DNA of 46,373 nt from Alphaproteobacteria bacterium (lineage in GTDB: Bacteria; Pseudomonadota; Alphaproteobacteria; UBA7985; JAUIBT01), in contig JAUIHE010000006.1 in NCBI GenBank assembly GCA_030432195.1, positions 1-46,373 of the forward strand. The letters are read 5' to 3'. Numbering within the stretch: the stretch's first letter is position 1; each line of letters starts with the position of its first letter. A model generated the notes under the pieces. The model saw only the letters and a list, made by a program, of their open reading frames with translations. It made no database searches and was not told the origin of the DNA. Shown piece by piece: positions 1 to 9,122 of the stretch. A program made the position numbers and the translations under genes.

Positions 1-175
1 TGAAATATCCGTTACAACAAACCAACAGCTCGCTGCCCGAATATCCCTTCCATTCATCTCTACTTTTTCGAATATCACGCACCACCTTGGCTGGTGCCAC
101 CCGCGTTCGTTTCGCCGTCGGCGTGTCCGTCGCTTGGGAGGCCGTTGTTACGCCGGTGCCCCAACCTTTGCAAGC

Positions 176-202
176 AAAAAATTCGACAAATTCAAATTTT
201 TT
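176..202 (-). terminator. A/T-rich inverted repeat at the 3' end of the DUF1489 gene
   Basis: An 8-bp inverted repeat (AAAAAATT at 176-183, AATTTTTT at 195-202, 11-nt loop) overlaps the stop codon of the gene read leftwards from 672. The transcript would form an all-A/U stem ending in a U run. The stem has no G/C pairs, so it would be a weak intrinsic terminator at best. Positions 1-175 hold no ORF I would support; the only other thing seen there is CGAATATC repeated at 38-45 and 69-76. Confidence 0.25.
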
Positions 203-672
203 TAGAGCAGCCCTAAATCCGCCAACTCCGCCCGCATTTCTTCCGGCATTTCCGCCGTTTCATCCCCACCGTTGTGCCTACCCCGCAAATCCGGCGGGGC
301 GTCCTCAGCCCTCAGATAGCGCCAACCTTGAAAGGGTCGATGCGGCCAAGGGTGGGTTTCCACAATCGTGTCGTCCAACAAGATGCGGCAAGCCGTGTGA
401 TCCTCACGCTTGACCCGTTCGAGCGCGATGATCGCTTGGCGGCAAACCAGTTTGCCCGCCACCACCCAGTAGAGTGAACCGCCCGCCAACAGCTCGTCAG
501 CGCGCTTGGGCCACATGCGCGTCGTATGGCTAATCGCATCCAGCCCGGTTTGGGCGCGGTGACGATGGCGCCAGTCAATCAACTCTTGCAAGCTGGCAAC
601 GCCCACACAAAGCTTTTTAAGATGTAATTGGCCTGGCACGACGGTCGCCGGCTCTGGTTTTTCCCCTGCCAC
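202..672 (-). CDS. DUF1489 family conserved hypothetical protein
   Basis: A 156-residue protein of unknown function that I recognise as the alphaproteobacterial DUF1489 family. It has the N-terminal block HLKKLCVGVASLQELIDW, a central ...HTTRMWPKRADELL segment and the acidic/aromatic C-terminal stretch PFQGWRYL. No signal peptide or membrane segment is visible, so it is likely cytosolic. The start is GTG at 672, two bases after the stop of the upstream PLP-enzyme gene (675), so the two are almost certainly co-transcribed and translationally coupled. The sequence does not point to a reaction. Family assignment is good; function is unknown. Confidence 0.75.
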   Translation of the reverse strand: MAGEKPEPATVVPGQLHLKKLCVGVASLQELIDWRHRHRAQTGLDAISHTTRMWPKRADELLAGGSLYWVVAGKLVCRQAIIALERVKREDHTACRILLDDTIVETHPWPHRPFQGWRYLRAEDAPPDLRGRHNGGDETAEMPEEMRAELADLGLL

Positions 673-674
673 GC

Positions 675-1847
675 CTAGAGCCCCGCCAGTGCCTGGGTTA
701 GGTCCGCAAGCAAGTCGTCGCCGTGCTCCAGGCCGATCGAAAAGCGCAACAGGTCATCGGGCACCGGCGAGGTCGGCCCTTCAATCGGGGCGCGGTATTC
801 AACCAGGCTCTCCGCGCCACCCAGCGAGGTGGCCCGCGCAAACAACCGCAATCGCGACAGGGCTGTCAGCGCCGCCTCACGCCCGCCGGCCAAGCGCAAG
901 GACAACAACATGCCAAAACCGCCGCGCATATCACGTTGGGCAATAGCCTCCCGATGCGGATAAAGGACCCCTTGCAAAGCGGGGTTTCCCTCAAGGGCCT
1001 GGGCTAGCATAAGGGCCGTAGCAGAGCTGGCATGCACCCTTAGTGCCGCGGTGCGCAGGCCACGCGCCAGGAGCCAAGCATCAAAGGCCGAGGGCACAGC
1101 GCCCATACCTGCGCGCAGGCTCATCAGCCGCTGCATGAAGTCGGAGCTGGACTCGCGACCCAACAGCACCCCTCCCAACATGTCGGAGTGACCATTCAGG
1201 GCCTTGGTGGTCGAATGGAACACCAAATCGGCCCCCAAGGTCAGGGCTCTTAACAAGATCGGCGTTGCAGCCGTAGCATCCACCGCCAGGCGGGCACCCC
1301 AACCTTGGCATAAGGAAGAAAGGGCCTGTATGTCGGGCATGTGCAGCATGGGATTGGTCGGCGCTTCGCACAACAGCAAGCGCTCGCAGTCCGCCTTGCC
1401 AACGCCAAGCGCTGCTTCGACCTCCGCCAGATCGCGCATATCCACCAGGTGCAGACCCACGCCCCAGGTCTCGCAAAAGCGCTCGATCTGCCCGCGAAGC
1501 GCCCAATACATATGACGCCCCGCGATAACCTGATCGCCGGGCCGCAGGGCTTGCAGCAAGACCATGCCTGCCGCCTGCCCTGAGGCAAAGAGCTGCGCCC
1601 AGACCTGATGGGCGTCCAAGGCAGAGCCCACCCCTACTGCGATTGGCTGCGCTTCAATTTGCGCCAAGACGCGCTCGACGATGCGATAGCCAGGGTTGTG
1701 ATCACGGCCATAGACCTGCCCCGGCTGCATGAGCTGGTTGTCCGGCAGGCGCGCATATGTGGTTGACGGTTGGATCGCGGGCACCAAGCCTGCGCTCTGT
1801 GGGTCGATGAAGTGGTCCAGTTGGGCCAGAAGGGTCTCTATATGCAT
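675..1847 (-). CDS. Cystathionine gamma-synthase/beta-lyase family PLP-dependent enzyme
   Basis: This 390-residue protein belongs to the Cys/Met-metabolism PLP enzyme family (fold type I), which carries out gamma- or beta-elimination/replacement on homocysteine, cystathionine or O-acylhomoserine. Visible hallmarks are the N-terminal PSTTYAR block, YGRDHNPGYRIVER (tyrosine and arginine that contact PLP phosphate of the neighbouring subunit), D190 for the PLP ring nitrogen, and the Schiff-base lysine K215 in HSTTKALNGHSDMLGG. Length is typical. The exact substrate (synthase, beta-lyase or gamma-lyase) cannot be fixed from sequence. It lies 77 bp downstream of fadI on the same strand and 2 bp upstream of the DUF1489 gene. 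No strong Shine-Dalgarno precedes the ATG at 1847. Confidence 0.88.
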   Translation of the reverse strand: MHIETLLAQLDHFIDPQSAGLVPAIQPSTTYARLPDNQLMQPGQVYGRDHNPGYRIVERVLAQIEAQPIAVGVGSALDAHQVWAQLFASGQAAGMVLLQALRPGDQVIAGRHMYWALRGQIERFCETWGVGLHLVDMRDLAEVEAALGVGKADCERLLLCEAPTNPMLHMPDIQALSSLCQGWGARLAVDATAATPILLRALTLGADLVFHSTTKALNGHSDMLGGVLLGRESSSDFMQRLMSLRAGMGAVPSAFDAWLLARGLRTAALRVHASSATALMLAQALEGNPALQGVLYPHREAIAQRDMRGGFGMLLSLRLAGGREAALTALSRLRLFARATSLGGAESLVEYRAPIEGPTSPVPDDLLRFSIGLEHGDDLLADLTQALAGL

Positions 1848-1924
1848 GGCGCCAGATCAGCCAGTCGCCTGGCCCATGTCAAGCCTCCATTCCAACCATT
1901 CCACGGCTCGGGTCATGATCTAGG

Positions 1925-3211
1925 CTAGGCGGCCTCGACGCTGGCGACAACGCCCATGCCACCTGCCGTACAGACAGATATTAGAGCTTTGGCATTACCA
2001 CCCTTGGCCGCCAGCTGTTTGGCAGTCAGGCCCAGAATGCGCGCGCCCGTGGCCGCAAAGGGGTGACCATAGGCCAAGCTGGAACCTTTGGGGTTGATGC
2101 GGTCAGCCTCAATTGCACCCAGCGGATCGTCACGCCCCAGATGCTCGCGGCAATAGTCACCGTCTTGCAAAGCTTTCAAGGTCGCCAATACTTGCGCGGC
2201 GAAGGCTTCATGAATTTCCACCAAATCAAAGTCGCCCAAACTGCGCTCTTGGCGCGCCAACAAGCGTCCCAGCGCAATCGTTGGCGCCATCAGCAGACCG
2301 TCCCCGGCGACGAAGTTATTGGCTGCCACATCGCCGCCGGTCAGATAGGCCAAAATCGGCAGCCCCCGCTCCTTCGCCCATTCTTCGCTGGCCAGCAACA
2401 AGCTGGACGCCCCATCGGTCAAAGGCGTCGAGTTACCCGCCGTCAGAGTCCCCTGGCCCGACCGCTTGTCGTAGGCGGGCTTCAGTTTGGCCATGGCCTC
2501 CATCGAAGAATCAAAGCGAATATTGTTGTCTTGCCAGACGCCTTCGCAGGGAACGATCAGATCATCATGAAAGCCGTCGTCATAGGCGGCCGCTGCTTTT
2601 TGGTGAGAGCTGTGCGCCCAGGCGTCTTGGTCTTCGCGGCTAATGTCCCAGGTCTTAGCCATCAATTCGGTGTGTTCGCCCATCGACAAACCCGTCGCCA
2701 GTTCTGAAGTGCTAGGCGGGTTAGGCAACAATTCGGCGAATGAAAAGCCCTTCAATGCTCCCAGCTTTTGGCCCAAGGACTTGACTCTGCTCGCCTTGAC
2801 CAAGCGTTTGGCATAGCGATCGTTGGCCGAGAAGGGTGAGTCCGAAATACTGTCCACCCCGCAGGCTATCCCGCTGTCGATTTGGCCCGTAGCAATCTTG
2901 GCTCCAACCTGCAAGGCAGCCTGCAAAGAGGTGCCGCAGGCAATCGACATGGTAATGCCGGGGGTGGAAGGCGCTAGGCTGGTGTGCAAGACAGCCTCGC
3001 GCGCCAGGTTCCAAAAACGCTGTTGGTTGACCACAGCACCGCCCACCACTTCGCCAATGTGTTGGCCCTTTAGACCATAGGTCTGCACCAGGCCTTCCAG
3101 GGCGGCGCTCAGCATCTGGAGATTATTGACATCTTTATAGGCGGTATAGGCCCGCGCAAAAGGGATGCGGGCTGAACCGACGATAGCAACGGGTCGAACT
3201 TGGGTCTGCAT
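1925..3211 (-). CDS. fadI: Acetyl-CoA acyltransferase, FadI-type thiolase
   Basis: This 428-residue thiolase is the last step of fatty-acid beta-oxidation: CoA-dependent cleavage of 3-ketoacyl-CoA to acetyl-CoA and a shortened acyl-CoA. The nucleophilic cysteine is C92 in SIACGTSLQAAL; the histidine H383 in YGHPFAATGARI and second cysteine C414 in SVCTAGGMG complete the active site. Length and the ACGTS context fit the FadI branch (E. coli 436 residues) better than FadA. It is third in fadE-fadJ-fadI, starting 26 bp after fadJ, with AAAGGCAG about 8 bases before the ATG. FadI and FadJ form the multienzyme complex in relatives, so adjacency supports the call. Confidence 0.92.
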   Translation of the reverse strand: MQTQVRPVAIVGSARIPFARAYTAYKDVNNLQMLSAALEGLVQTYGLKGQHIGEVVGGAVVNQQRFWNLAREAVLHTSLAPSTPGITMSIACGTSLQAALQVGAKIATGQIDSGIACGVDSISDSPFSANDRYAKRLVKASRVKSLGQKLGALKGFSFAELLPNPPSTSELATGLSMGEHTELMAKTWDISREDQDAWAHSSHQKAAAAYDDGFHDDLIVPCEGVWQDNNIRFDSSMEAMAKLKPAYDKRSGQGTLTAGNSTPLTDGASSLLLASEEWAKERGLPILAYLTGGDVAANNFVAGDGLLMAPTIALGRLLARQERSLGDFDLVEIHEAFAAQVLATLKALQDGDYCREHLGRDDPLGAIEADRINPKGSSLAYGHPFAATGARILGLTAKQLAAKGGNAKALISVCTAGGMGVVASVEAA

Positions 3212-3237
3212 ATCCGTCTGCCTTTCTTATGTGTCTT

Positions 3238-5241
3238 TTACGGGTTTGTGGGGGTGCTGGCGGCTTCCAGGCGCGCCGCTGCTTGTCTGACATAATGCAA
3301 GGGCCCGCCGCGGAAGGGTGCAAAGCCCGTACCGAAAATAACGCCAACATCGGCCAGGTCCGCATCGGCGACCACACCTTCGTCAACCGCCTGCTGGCAT
3401 TCATCGAACAGCGGTTGCAATATGTCGTGGGCCAAGGCGCTGAGATCCTGCCCTTCGTATTCGGCCAACGAGCGCTGCGCTTTGCGATCTTTCCAAGTGT
3501 AGAAGCCTTGCCCGGTTTTCATGCCCAATTTACCGGCATCAATTAGGCCCTGCATGAGATCCGCGCCGATCCCTTCGCCATAGCCGAGCGTCTGACCAAC
3601 ATAGGCCCCCACGTCCAACCCAACCTGGTCCAGCAATTCGATCGGCCCCATGGGCATGCCAAATTGCAGCAAAGCAGCATCGACTTTTTCCTTGGGCGTG
3701 CCCTTGGCCACGCTTTCCAACGCCTTATACATATAGGGGACCAGCACTCGGTTGACCAAAAAGCCCTTGGCGGAGCGCACTTTCAACGGGGTCTTTTTGA
3801 TCTGCGCGGCAAAGGCCAGCGCGGCTTGTACTAAGTCTTCGTGGCTGGCTTCATCAAAGACCACCTCCACCAGCGGCATTTGGGCGACCGGATTAAAGAA
3901 GTGCAGGCCGACAAGCCGCCCCGGATCTTTTAGGCCAGATGCGATGTCGGCCAAGGGTAGCGCCGAAGTGTTGGTCGCCAAGATAGCGTCCGGGCGTGCC
4001 TTAGCCTCAATGTCCGCGAAGACCTTTTGTTTTATGTCCAGCTTTTCGACGATGGCCTCGATCACCACATCCGCTCGGGCTAAATGCTGACCTTCAACAT
4101 CGGGAATCAGGCGCGCTTCAGCTGCTTTTTGTGCCGCCGATCCGCGCAAGCGCTTGGCGAACAGGCGTTTGGCTCGCTTGAGCGCCGGAGCGATGCGCTC
4201 CATGTCTATGTCTTGCAAGCTGACCTCCAAGCCTTGAAGCGCGCAGTAGGCCGCAATATCACCGCCCATCAGGCCCGCGCCGACAACATGCACGCGGCGC
4301 GCCCTGAACTTGCCTTTGGCCTCTTTCTTCAGGCGATCTTGCAAAAAGAAAACACGGCGCAGGCTCTTGGCCGTATCCGAGAGCATGAGCGGCGGGAATC
4401 GATCAACTTCGCCCTTGTACATGGCCGCCGACGAACCGCCGTTGACGCGGAAATGCTCGATCAGAGCATAGGGCGCTGGATAGTGGTCTTCGCGCACTTT
4501 GGCTGCGGTCAATTTGCGGGCTTGCTTGGCCACCATGCCCCGGAGCGGCCCGCGGGTTAGGCGTGCCAAGAGGCCCGGCTTTTTGCGCGGGCGCGGCGAC
4601 ATCAGAGCCTTACGAACCGCCCAACGAAGTCGCATGGCATCGGGCACCAAGACATCGACCATGCCGATGGCCTTTGCGGCGCTAGCGCGGTACTGCTTGG
4701 CCGTCAGCATGGCGGTCAGCCCCGCCTGCCCGCCGCAGCGCTCCAAGATGCGCGCGGTGCCACCAAAGCCCGGAAAAATTCCAAGCTGAATTTCCGGAAA
4801 ACCCAAACGGGTCTTGTCTGAACGCGAGGCGATCACCGTCTTAAATGCCAGCGCCAGCTCAAGGCCGCCGCCTAAACAGATCCCATCAACACCCACGGCT
4901 GTTGGCACGGGCAGATCTTCGATCCGTTGGAACAGGGCATGGGCGTCACGGATCCCCTGCGCAATCTGCTCCTCGCTGTTCCAAGAATCGAATTCGCTGA
5001 TGTCGGCACCAAAAATGAAGGAACCCGGCTTGCAGCTCAGCATGCCAAGGCCTTTGATGGTGCCATCCTTGGCAAGCGGCTCAATAACGTCCATCGCCAA
5101 GGCCAATTCAGCCATGGCATCAATGGACAGGACATTCACGCGCGCGTCGGCCTTGTCGAAAACCAACCAGGCCAAGGCTTCGGCATCTTGGGTCAAGCGC
5201 CAGTGCTTGAGATCAGGAGCAAGGGTAATGGGAGCTGCCAT
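3238..5241 (-). CDS. fadJ: FadJ-type bifunctional enoyl-CoA hydratase / 3-hydroxyacyl-CoA dehydrogenase
   Basis: This 667-residue alpha subunit of the beta-oxidation complex hydrates trans-2-enoyl-CoA and then oxidises L-3-hydroxyacyl-CoA with NAD+. The N-terminal ~190 residues are a crotonase fold: the oxyanion-hole segment FIFGADISEFD, then GICLGGGLELALA and the catalytic-glutamate region GFPEIQLGIFPGFGGT. From about residue 315 a Rossmann fold begins with VHVVGAGLMGGDIA, followed by TNTSALPLADIA and HFFNPVAQMPLVEV typical of the dehydrogenase, and a duplicated C-terminal helical domain. Slightly shorter than E. coli FadJ (714). AAAGGAA lies about 8 bases before the ATG. It starts 54 bp downstream of fadE and ends 26 bp before fadI: one operon. 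Confidence 0.93.
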   Translation of the reverse strand: MAAPITLAPDLKHWRLTQDAEALAWLVFDKADARVNVLSIDAMAELALAMDVIEPLAKDGTIKGLGMLSCKPGSFIFGADISEFDSWNSEEQIAQGIRDAHALFQRIEDLPVPTAVGVDGICLGGGLELALAFKTVIASRSDKTRLGFPEIQLGIFPGFGGTARILERCGGQAGLTAMLTAKQYRASAAKAIGMVDVLVPDAMRLRWAVRKALMSPRPRKKPGLLARLTRGPLRGMVAKQARKLTAAKVREDHYPAPYALIEHFRVNGGSSAAMYKGEVDRFPPLMLSDTAKSLRRVFFLQDRLKKEAKGKFRARRVHVVGAGLMGGDIAAYCALQGLEVSLQDIDMERIAPALKRAKRLFAKRLRGSAAQKAAEARLIPDVEGQHLARADVVIEAIVEKLDIKQKVFADIEAKARPDAILATNTSALPLADIASGLKDPGRLVGLHFFNPVAQMPLVEVVFDEASHEDLVQAALAFAAQIKKTPLKVRSAKGFLVNRVLVPYMYKALESVAKGTPKEKVDAALLQFGMPMGPIELLDQVGLDVGAYVGQTLGYGEGIGADLMQGLIDAGKLGMKTGQGFYTWKDRKAQRSLAEYEGQDLSALAHDILQPLFDECQQAVDEGVVADADLADVGVIFGTGFAPFRGGPLHYVRQAAARLEAASTPTNP

Positions 5242-5295
5242 GAGCTGTGTTCCTTTGCTGTTAAATAGGATTTGAGGGGCAAAGTTTGGGGCGGG

Positions 5296-7758
5296 TTAAG
5301 CGGCTTCGTCTTGCCATTGAAATCCGTCAGCCTCGCCGCTCAAAAATGAATTATGAGTAAATCGGTCAACCGCGGCGACCTGATGAACCAGCCGTTCCAA
5401 GCTTCGCAGGCGGTCAGCTTCGTCTTGGGTCAGAACCTGATTTTCGATCAAGACCTGGAACCAGTCTCGATCGTGGAAAGCGCGCAGCCCCAGCTTACGG
5501 GCACCCAGCTTGACCTTACGGTATAGGTCTTGGTTATCGTGTGCCATTTCGAACGCCGCTTCCAGCACCGCCATGGAATCGCGCTCGCGGCTCGTGGGGA
5601 CATAGACCGATGGCGTTAAGCGGTCACGTTGCGCGCCCGGCACCTGCACCAAATCCGCCACTTTGCGGACCAAAGCGTCGTTGGGCGGGCGTCTCCAAGC
5701 GCCGCGCGGGAACAAGACCGGGGCCACAGCCCACCCCAAGCCTTTGGGCAGATTGGTCAAGACACCGCGCATGGCCTCTTGCAGGGCGAATAGATGGCGC
5801 CGCATGACGAAATCCAACAAGGGCAAGTCCTCGTCGTGGCTGCCCAGGTCCTCCCAGTATTTCAGACCAGCGGCCATGAAATAAAGCTCGGACAGACAGT
5901 CGGCCATACGTCCAGCCACCATCTGCCTAGCCTTCAGCCCGCCGCCGAAACTTACCAATACGACATTGGACAGATGCGCGAAAGTCGCGGTCATGCGCGC
6001 CAGCTCGCGATAGTGGCGAGCCAATGGGCGCGGTACATCGCTTGGCACAGTTACGGACCAACCGCCTGTCAAGTTATACCAAAAGGCGCGCGCCTTGGTC
6101 GCTCCCATCCAGCCGACGTGACCGGTCATGGCTTCGTCAAAGGCCGCCAAATCGCCCGATTGCAGTGCCTCGATTTCCTTCAATAGGTAAGGATGACCAC
6201 GCAGCGAGCCTTGCGCAAAAGTAATGAGGCTGCGGGTCAGGATGTTAGCCCCCTCGACCGTGATCGCCACCGGTACAGCTTGGTAGGCAGCAAGCAACAA
6301 GTTGGACGGCCCATCGCAAATGGCCTTGCCGCCTTGGATATCCATGGCGTGATCCAGGGCGATCCGTAGTCGGTTCGTGGCCTGGTACTTAAAGATGGCG
6401 GAAAGCACCGACGGCTTTTGCCCCTGCCCCAGATAGGCATTTGTCAAAGAACGCGCGGCCTCCAGCACATAGGCGTCTGCCGCGATCTCGGCCAAGCCAG
6501 CCGCGATCCCTTCCATCTTGCCAATGGGGATATCAAACTGTCGACGCACCAGCGCATAGGCCGAGATGATCCGCAGCGCTGACTTGGTACCGGTTGTCCC
6601 CACGGCGGGCAGCGAGATGGCGCGGCCAACCGCCAGTTGCTCCATCAACATACGCCAGCCTTGGCCCAGCATGGCCTGACCGCCGACGACAAACTCCATC
6701 GGGATGAAAACGTCTTTACCCCAGGTGGGACCATTCATGAAGGCCCCACCGGCGGGGTCGTGGCGATGGCCCATGACGCAGCCGGGATGATCGCGCGGAA
6801 CCAGCGCGACGGTGATGCCGATATCCTCGTCGCCACCTAGCAGCCCTTCGGGATCCGTCAGATAGAAGGCCAACCCCAGCAAGGTCGCAACGGGCGCGAG
6901 CGTGATATAGCGTTTATCCCAGGAAACGCGGATACCAAGAACCTGCTGGCCTTGGTAGTCGCCGTGGGTCACCACGCCGACATCGCGCATCGAAGCGGCA
7001 TCCGAGCCTGACCGCTCGCCTGTCAGAGCAAAGCAAGGGATCTCTTCGCCCTTGGCCAGGCCCGGCAGATAGCGTTGCTTTTGCTCGTCGGTGCCGTAGT
7101 GAGACAGGAGTTCGCCCGGCCCCAACGAGTTTGGCACCATGACCGTCACCGCCGCTGCGCCCGAGCGCGAGGCAATGCGCGAGACGACTTCCGACTGCGC
7201 GTGCGCGGAGAACTCCAGACCGCCAAAGGCCTTGGGAATGATCATCCCCAAGAAGCCTTGTTCCTTGATGAAGGACCAAACCTCGGGCGGCAGATCGCGA
7301 CGCTTGGCTCTGATATCCCAATCGTCCAGCATTTCGCAGAGCTGCGCTGTCGGACCGTCCAAGAAGGCTTGCTCTTCGTCTGTAAAGGCGCGCGCGGGTG
7401 TCGCGCGCAACTTGGCAACATCAATCTTGCCTTCGAATATTTCCGCATCCAACCCAACGGTACCGGCGTCCAATGCGGCCTGCTCGGTCTCCGACACTGC
7501 GGGCAAGATCGGTCGAATGATACGCATGATCGGGCGCGTTACCAGCGGGCGACGCAGCGCCGGCAAGCTGAGCAGCAACAGCAGCGCCGAGGGGGCGAGC
7601 AACAACACCAACGCAACCGCGCTGGTCAAGCCATAGTAGAGAGCGGCCGCGGCCGCCAACAGCAAGGTAACCCCTGCCCAGCCCTTCAGATTAAGCCGGT
7701 AGTAGGCCGCCGCGCTCAGAGCTGCCATCAAAACGACAATGAGCAATATGATTTGCAT
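5296..7758 (-). CDS. fadE: FadE-type acyl-CoA dehydrogenase
   Basis: An 820-residue protein matching the long FadE class (E. coli FadE 814) rather than the ~390-residue ACAD class. It performs the first, FAD-dependent step of beta-oxidation (acyl-CoA to trans-2-enoyl-CoA). Residues 1-70 contain hydrophobic segments (MQIILLIVVLMAALSAAAYY; then a second Leu/Ala-rich stretch) that should tether it to the inner membrane. The catalytic core follows: GFLGMIIPKAFGGLEFS, CFALTGERSGSDAASM (flavin/substrate loop), and RRQFDIPIGKMEGIAAGLAEIA. The ~300-residue C-terminal extension is typical of FadE. First gene of fadE-fadJ-fadI. The leader contains a hairpin 7 nt before the ATG and a palindromic candidate operator further upstream. 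Confidence 0.93.
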   Translation of the reverse strand: MQIILLIVVLMAALSAAAYYRLNLKGWAGVTLLLAAAAALYYGLTSAVALVLLLAPSALLLLLSLPALRRPLVTRPIMRIIRPILPAVSETEQAALDAGTVGLDAEIFEGKIDVAKLRATPARAFTDEEQAFLDGPTAQLCEMLDDWDIRAKRRDLPPEVWSFIKEQGFLGMIIPKAFGGLEFSAHAQSEVVSRIASRSGAAAVTVMVPNSLGPGELLSHYGTDEQKQRYLPGLAKGEEIPCFALTGERSGSDAASMRDVGVVTHGDYQGQQVLGIRVSWDKRYITLAPVATLLGLAFYLTDPEGLLGGDEDIGITVALVPRDHPGCVMGHRHDPAGGAFMNGPTWGKDVFIPMEFVVGGQAMLGQGWRMLMEQLAVGRAISLPAVGTTGTKSALRIISAYALVRRQFDIPIGKMEGIAAGLAEIAADAYVLEAARSLTNAYLGQGQKPSVLSAIFKYQATNRLRIALDHAMDIQGGKAICDGPSNLLLAAYQAVPVAITVEGANILTRSLITFAQGSLRGHPYLLKEIEALQSGDLAAFDEAMTGHVGWMGATKARAFWYNLTGGWSVTVPSDVPRPLARHYRELARMTATFAHLSNVVLVSFGGGLKARQMVAGRMADCLSELYFMAAGLKYWEDLGSHDEDLPLLDFVMRRHLFALQEAMRGVLTNLPKGLGWAVAPVLFPRGAWRRPPNDALVRKVADLVQVPGAQRDRLTPSVYVPTSRERDSMAVLEAAFEMAHDNQDLYRKVKLGARKLGLRAFHDRDWFQVLIENQVLTQDEADRLRSLERLVHQVAAVDRFTHNSFLSGEADGFQWQDEAA

Positions 7759-7765
7759 GCTTTTT

Positions 7766-7784
7766 CGGGGCCTCGAACGCCCCG
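7766..7784 (-). promoter_or_regulatory. GC-rich hairpin in the fadE mRNA leader
   Basis: CGGGGC (7766-7771) and GCCCCG (7779-7784) form a perfect 6-bp stem with a 7-nt loop, ending only 7 nt before the fadE ATG. The only purine-rich candidate for ribosome binding further upstream (GAGG) lies in the loop and the edge of the stem, so the hairpin could limit translation initiation. No U run follows on either strand, so it is not a normal intrinsic terminator. The structure is visible; the regulatory role is inference. Confidence 0.35.
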
Positions 7785-7811
7785 CTCCATGTTTCCCTTA
7801 ATGAGAAACAC

Positions 7812-7827
7812 TTTACGTTAAGGTAAA
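7812..7827. promoter_or_regulatory. Candidate palindromic operator upstream of the fad operon
   Basis: TTTACGTT AAGGTAAA is a 16-bp inverted repeat with a single mismatched pair, located 54-69 bp upstream of the fadE start. It resembles the TTTACG/CGTAAA type palindromes that I recall for MerR-family regulators of acyl-CoA and branched-chain catabolism (LiuR type). It is followed directly by a perfect 12-bp palindrome CTTGCATGCAAG (7828-7839). No MerR gene lies in the window, so the regulator would act from elsewhere. Confidence 0.4.
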
Positions 7828-7922
7828 CTTGCATGCAAGCCTTTTGCGGCCAAACCCTTAGGGCATAACCGCAATGTGAAAACGGGCCGCGCTGCCAGCA
7901 GGCGCCAAATCAAACGCTGCCC

Positions 7923-9122
7923 TTAGCTGTTCAGTTGTCTTTTGCGGACGAAGTGCAGAAAGGCATCGGCGCCGCGCTTGACATCTTCAGCGCTGCCACA
8001 AAAGGAGAAGCGCACGAAGTGCTGCCCGCGCACCGGATCGAAATCCACACCCGGCGTGAGGGCCAGGCCCGTCTCGTCGAGCAATCGCGCGCAAAACGCA
8101 ACGCTGTCTTGGGTCAAGTGGCCGATATCGGCATAGATATAGAAGGCCCCATCTGGCGGTGCCATGGTGGTGACGCCCGCTGCCTTGAGCATAGCCAAAA
8201 GCGTGTCGCGGTTGCTTGCATAGGTCTGCTTCAAGGCCTCTAATTCATCGCGAGCATCCAGAGCGCCCAGCGCCGCCACCTGGGCGATGTGCGGGGCACA
8301 AATGAACATATTGGCTTGCAAGCGGTCGATTGTGCGGCGCAAATCTTCAGGCACGATCAGCCAACCAACGCGCCAACCCGTCATAGAATAGTATTTGGAA
8401 AAGGAATTGATGACGATCGCAGAGGGTGACGAGGCAAGCGCCGTCGCCTCCTTCGCGCCATACGACAGGCCATGATAAATCTCATCAGATATCAGGCGAA
8501 TTCCCTGGTCATGGCAAAAGCGCGCTATTTCATCCAAGGTCTTTGGACTTACCATCGTACCCGTAGGATTTGAGGGGCTCGCCAATATCAAGCCCTGCAG
8601 ACCTCCGGGCTGTTCCAAGGCCGCCTGCAAATGGGCAACACTGGGCTGAAAGCGGTCCTCGGGCCCCACAGGGATCTCGACGACCTCAAGGCCCATGGCG
8701 CCCAAAATGTTGCGATACGCGGGATAGCAAGGCGAGGCCATCGCCACGCGGTCCCCGGCTTCGAAAGCCGCAATGAAGGCCAGATTGAACCCGGCCGAAG
8801 AACCAGCCACGACAGCAAAACGCTCCGGGTCCACGTTGACGCCGTAAAAATCCTGGTAGTGGCGCGCCAGGCCCTGGCGCAGATCTTCACGCCCAAAGCT
8901 GGTTGTGTATCCAAGCGGCGAGGCCTGCATCGCAGCCAGGACCGCTTCTTGTGCACGCCTTGGTGCTCCGGTGCCGGGCTGGCCGATTTCCAAATGATAG
9001 ACCGGTAATCCCTTGGCGGCCCGCTCAGTTGCCGCCTTGACGACATCCATCACGATGAAGGGACCGACAGCCTCCCCTCGCTTTGAGGGCGCAAAGTGGC
9101 GTGTGTCTGGACGAGCAAGCAT
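7923..9122 (-). CDS. Class I/II PLP-dependent aminotransferase
   Basis: A fold-type-I aminotransferase of 399 residues. It shows the N-terminal YHLEIGQPGTGAPRRA block, SPSNPTGTMVSP (Asn that contacts PLP), SDEIYHGLSY (Asp/Tyr contacting PLP) and the Schiff-base lysine in INSFSKYYSMTGWRVGW, plus the C-terminal Arg in FVRFSFCGS that binds the substrate carboxylate. The open frame extends to a TTG at 9155, but I chose the ATG at 9122 because AAGAGAG lies 8 bases upstream and the extra 11 residues have no family counterpart. Amino-acid specificity cannot be told from sequence. It stands alone, divergent from the M48 protease gene, sharing an A/T-rich intergenic region. Confidence 0.85.
   Translation of the reverse strand: MLARPDTRHFAPSKRGEAVGPFIVMDVVKAATERAAKGLPVYHLEIGQPGTGAPRRAQEAVLAAMQASPLGYTTSFGREDLRQGLARHYQDFYGVNVDPERFAVVAGSSAGFNLAFIAAFEAGDRVAMASPCYPAYRNILGAMGLEVVEIPVGPEDRFQPSVAHLQAALEQPGGLQGLILASPSNPTGTMVSPKTLDEIARFCHDQGIRLISDEIYHGLSYGAKEATALASSPSAIVINSFSKYYSMTGWRVGWLIVPEDLRRTIDRLQANMFICAPHIAQVAALGALDARDELEALKQTYASNRDTLLAMLKAAGVTTMAPPDGAFYIYADIGHLTQDSVAFCARLLDETGLALTPGVDFDPVRGQHFVRFSFCGSAEDVKRGADAFLHFVRKRQLNS

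Noticed and set aside
2063-2707. Long + strand open frame opposite fadI
   Set aside because: Its composition is that of an antisense shadow; fadI has all thiolase motifs in the same segment.
7075-7821. 248-residue + strand frame opposite fadE
   Set aside because: Basic, repetitive shadow translation with no ribosome site; fadE motifs cover the same bases.
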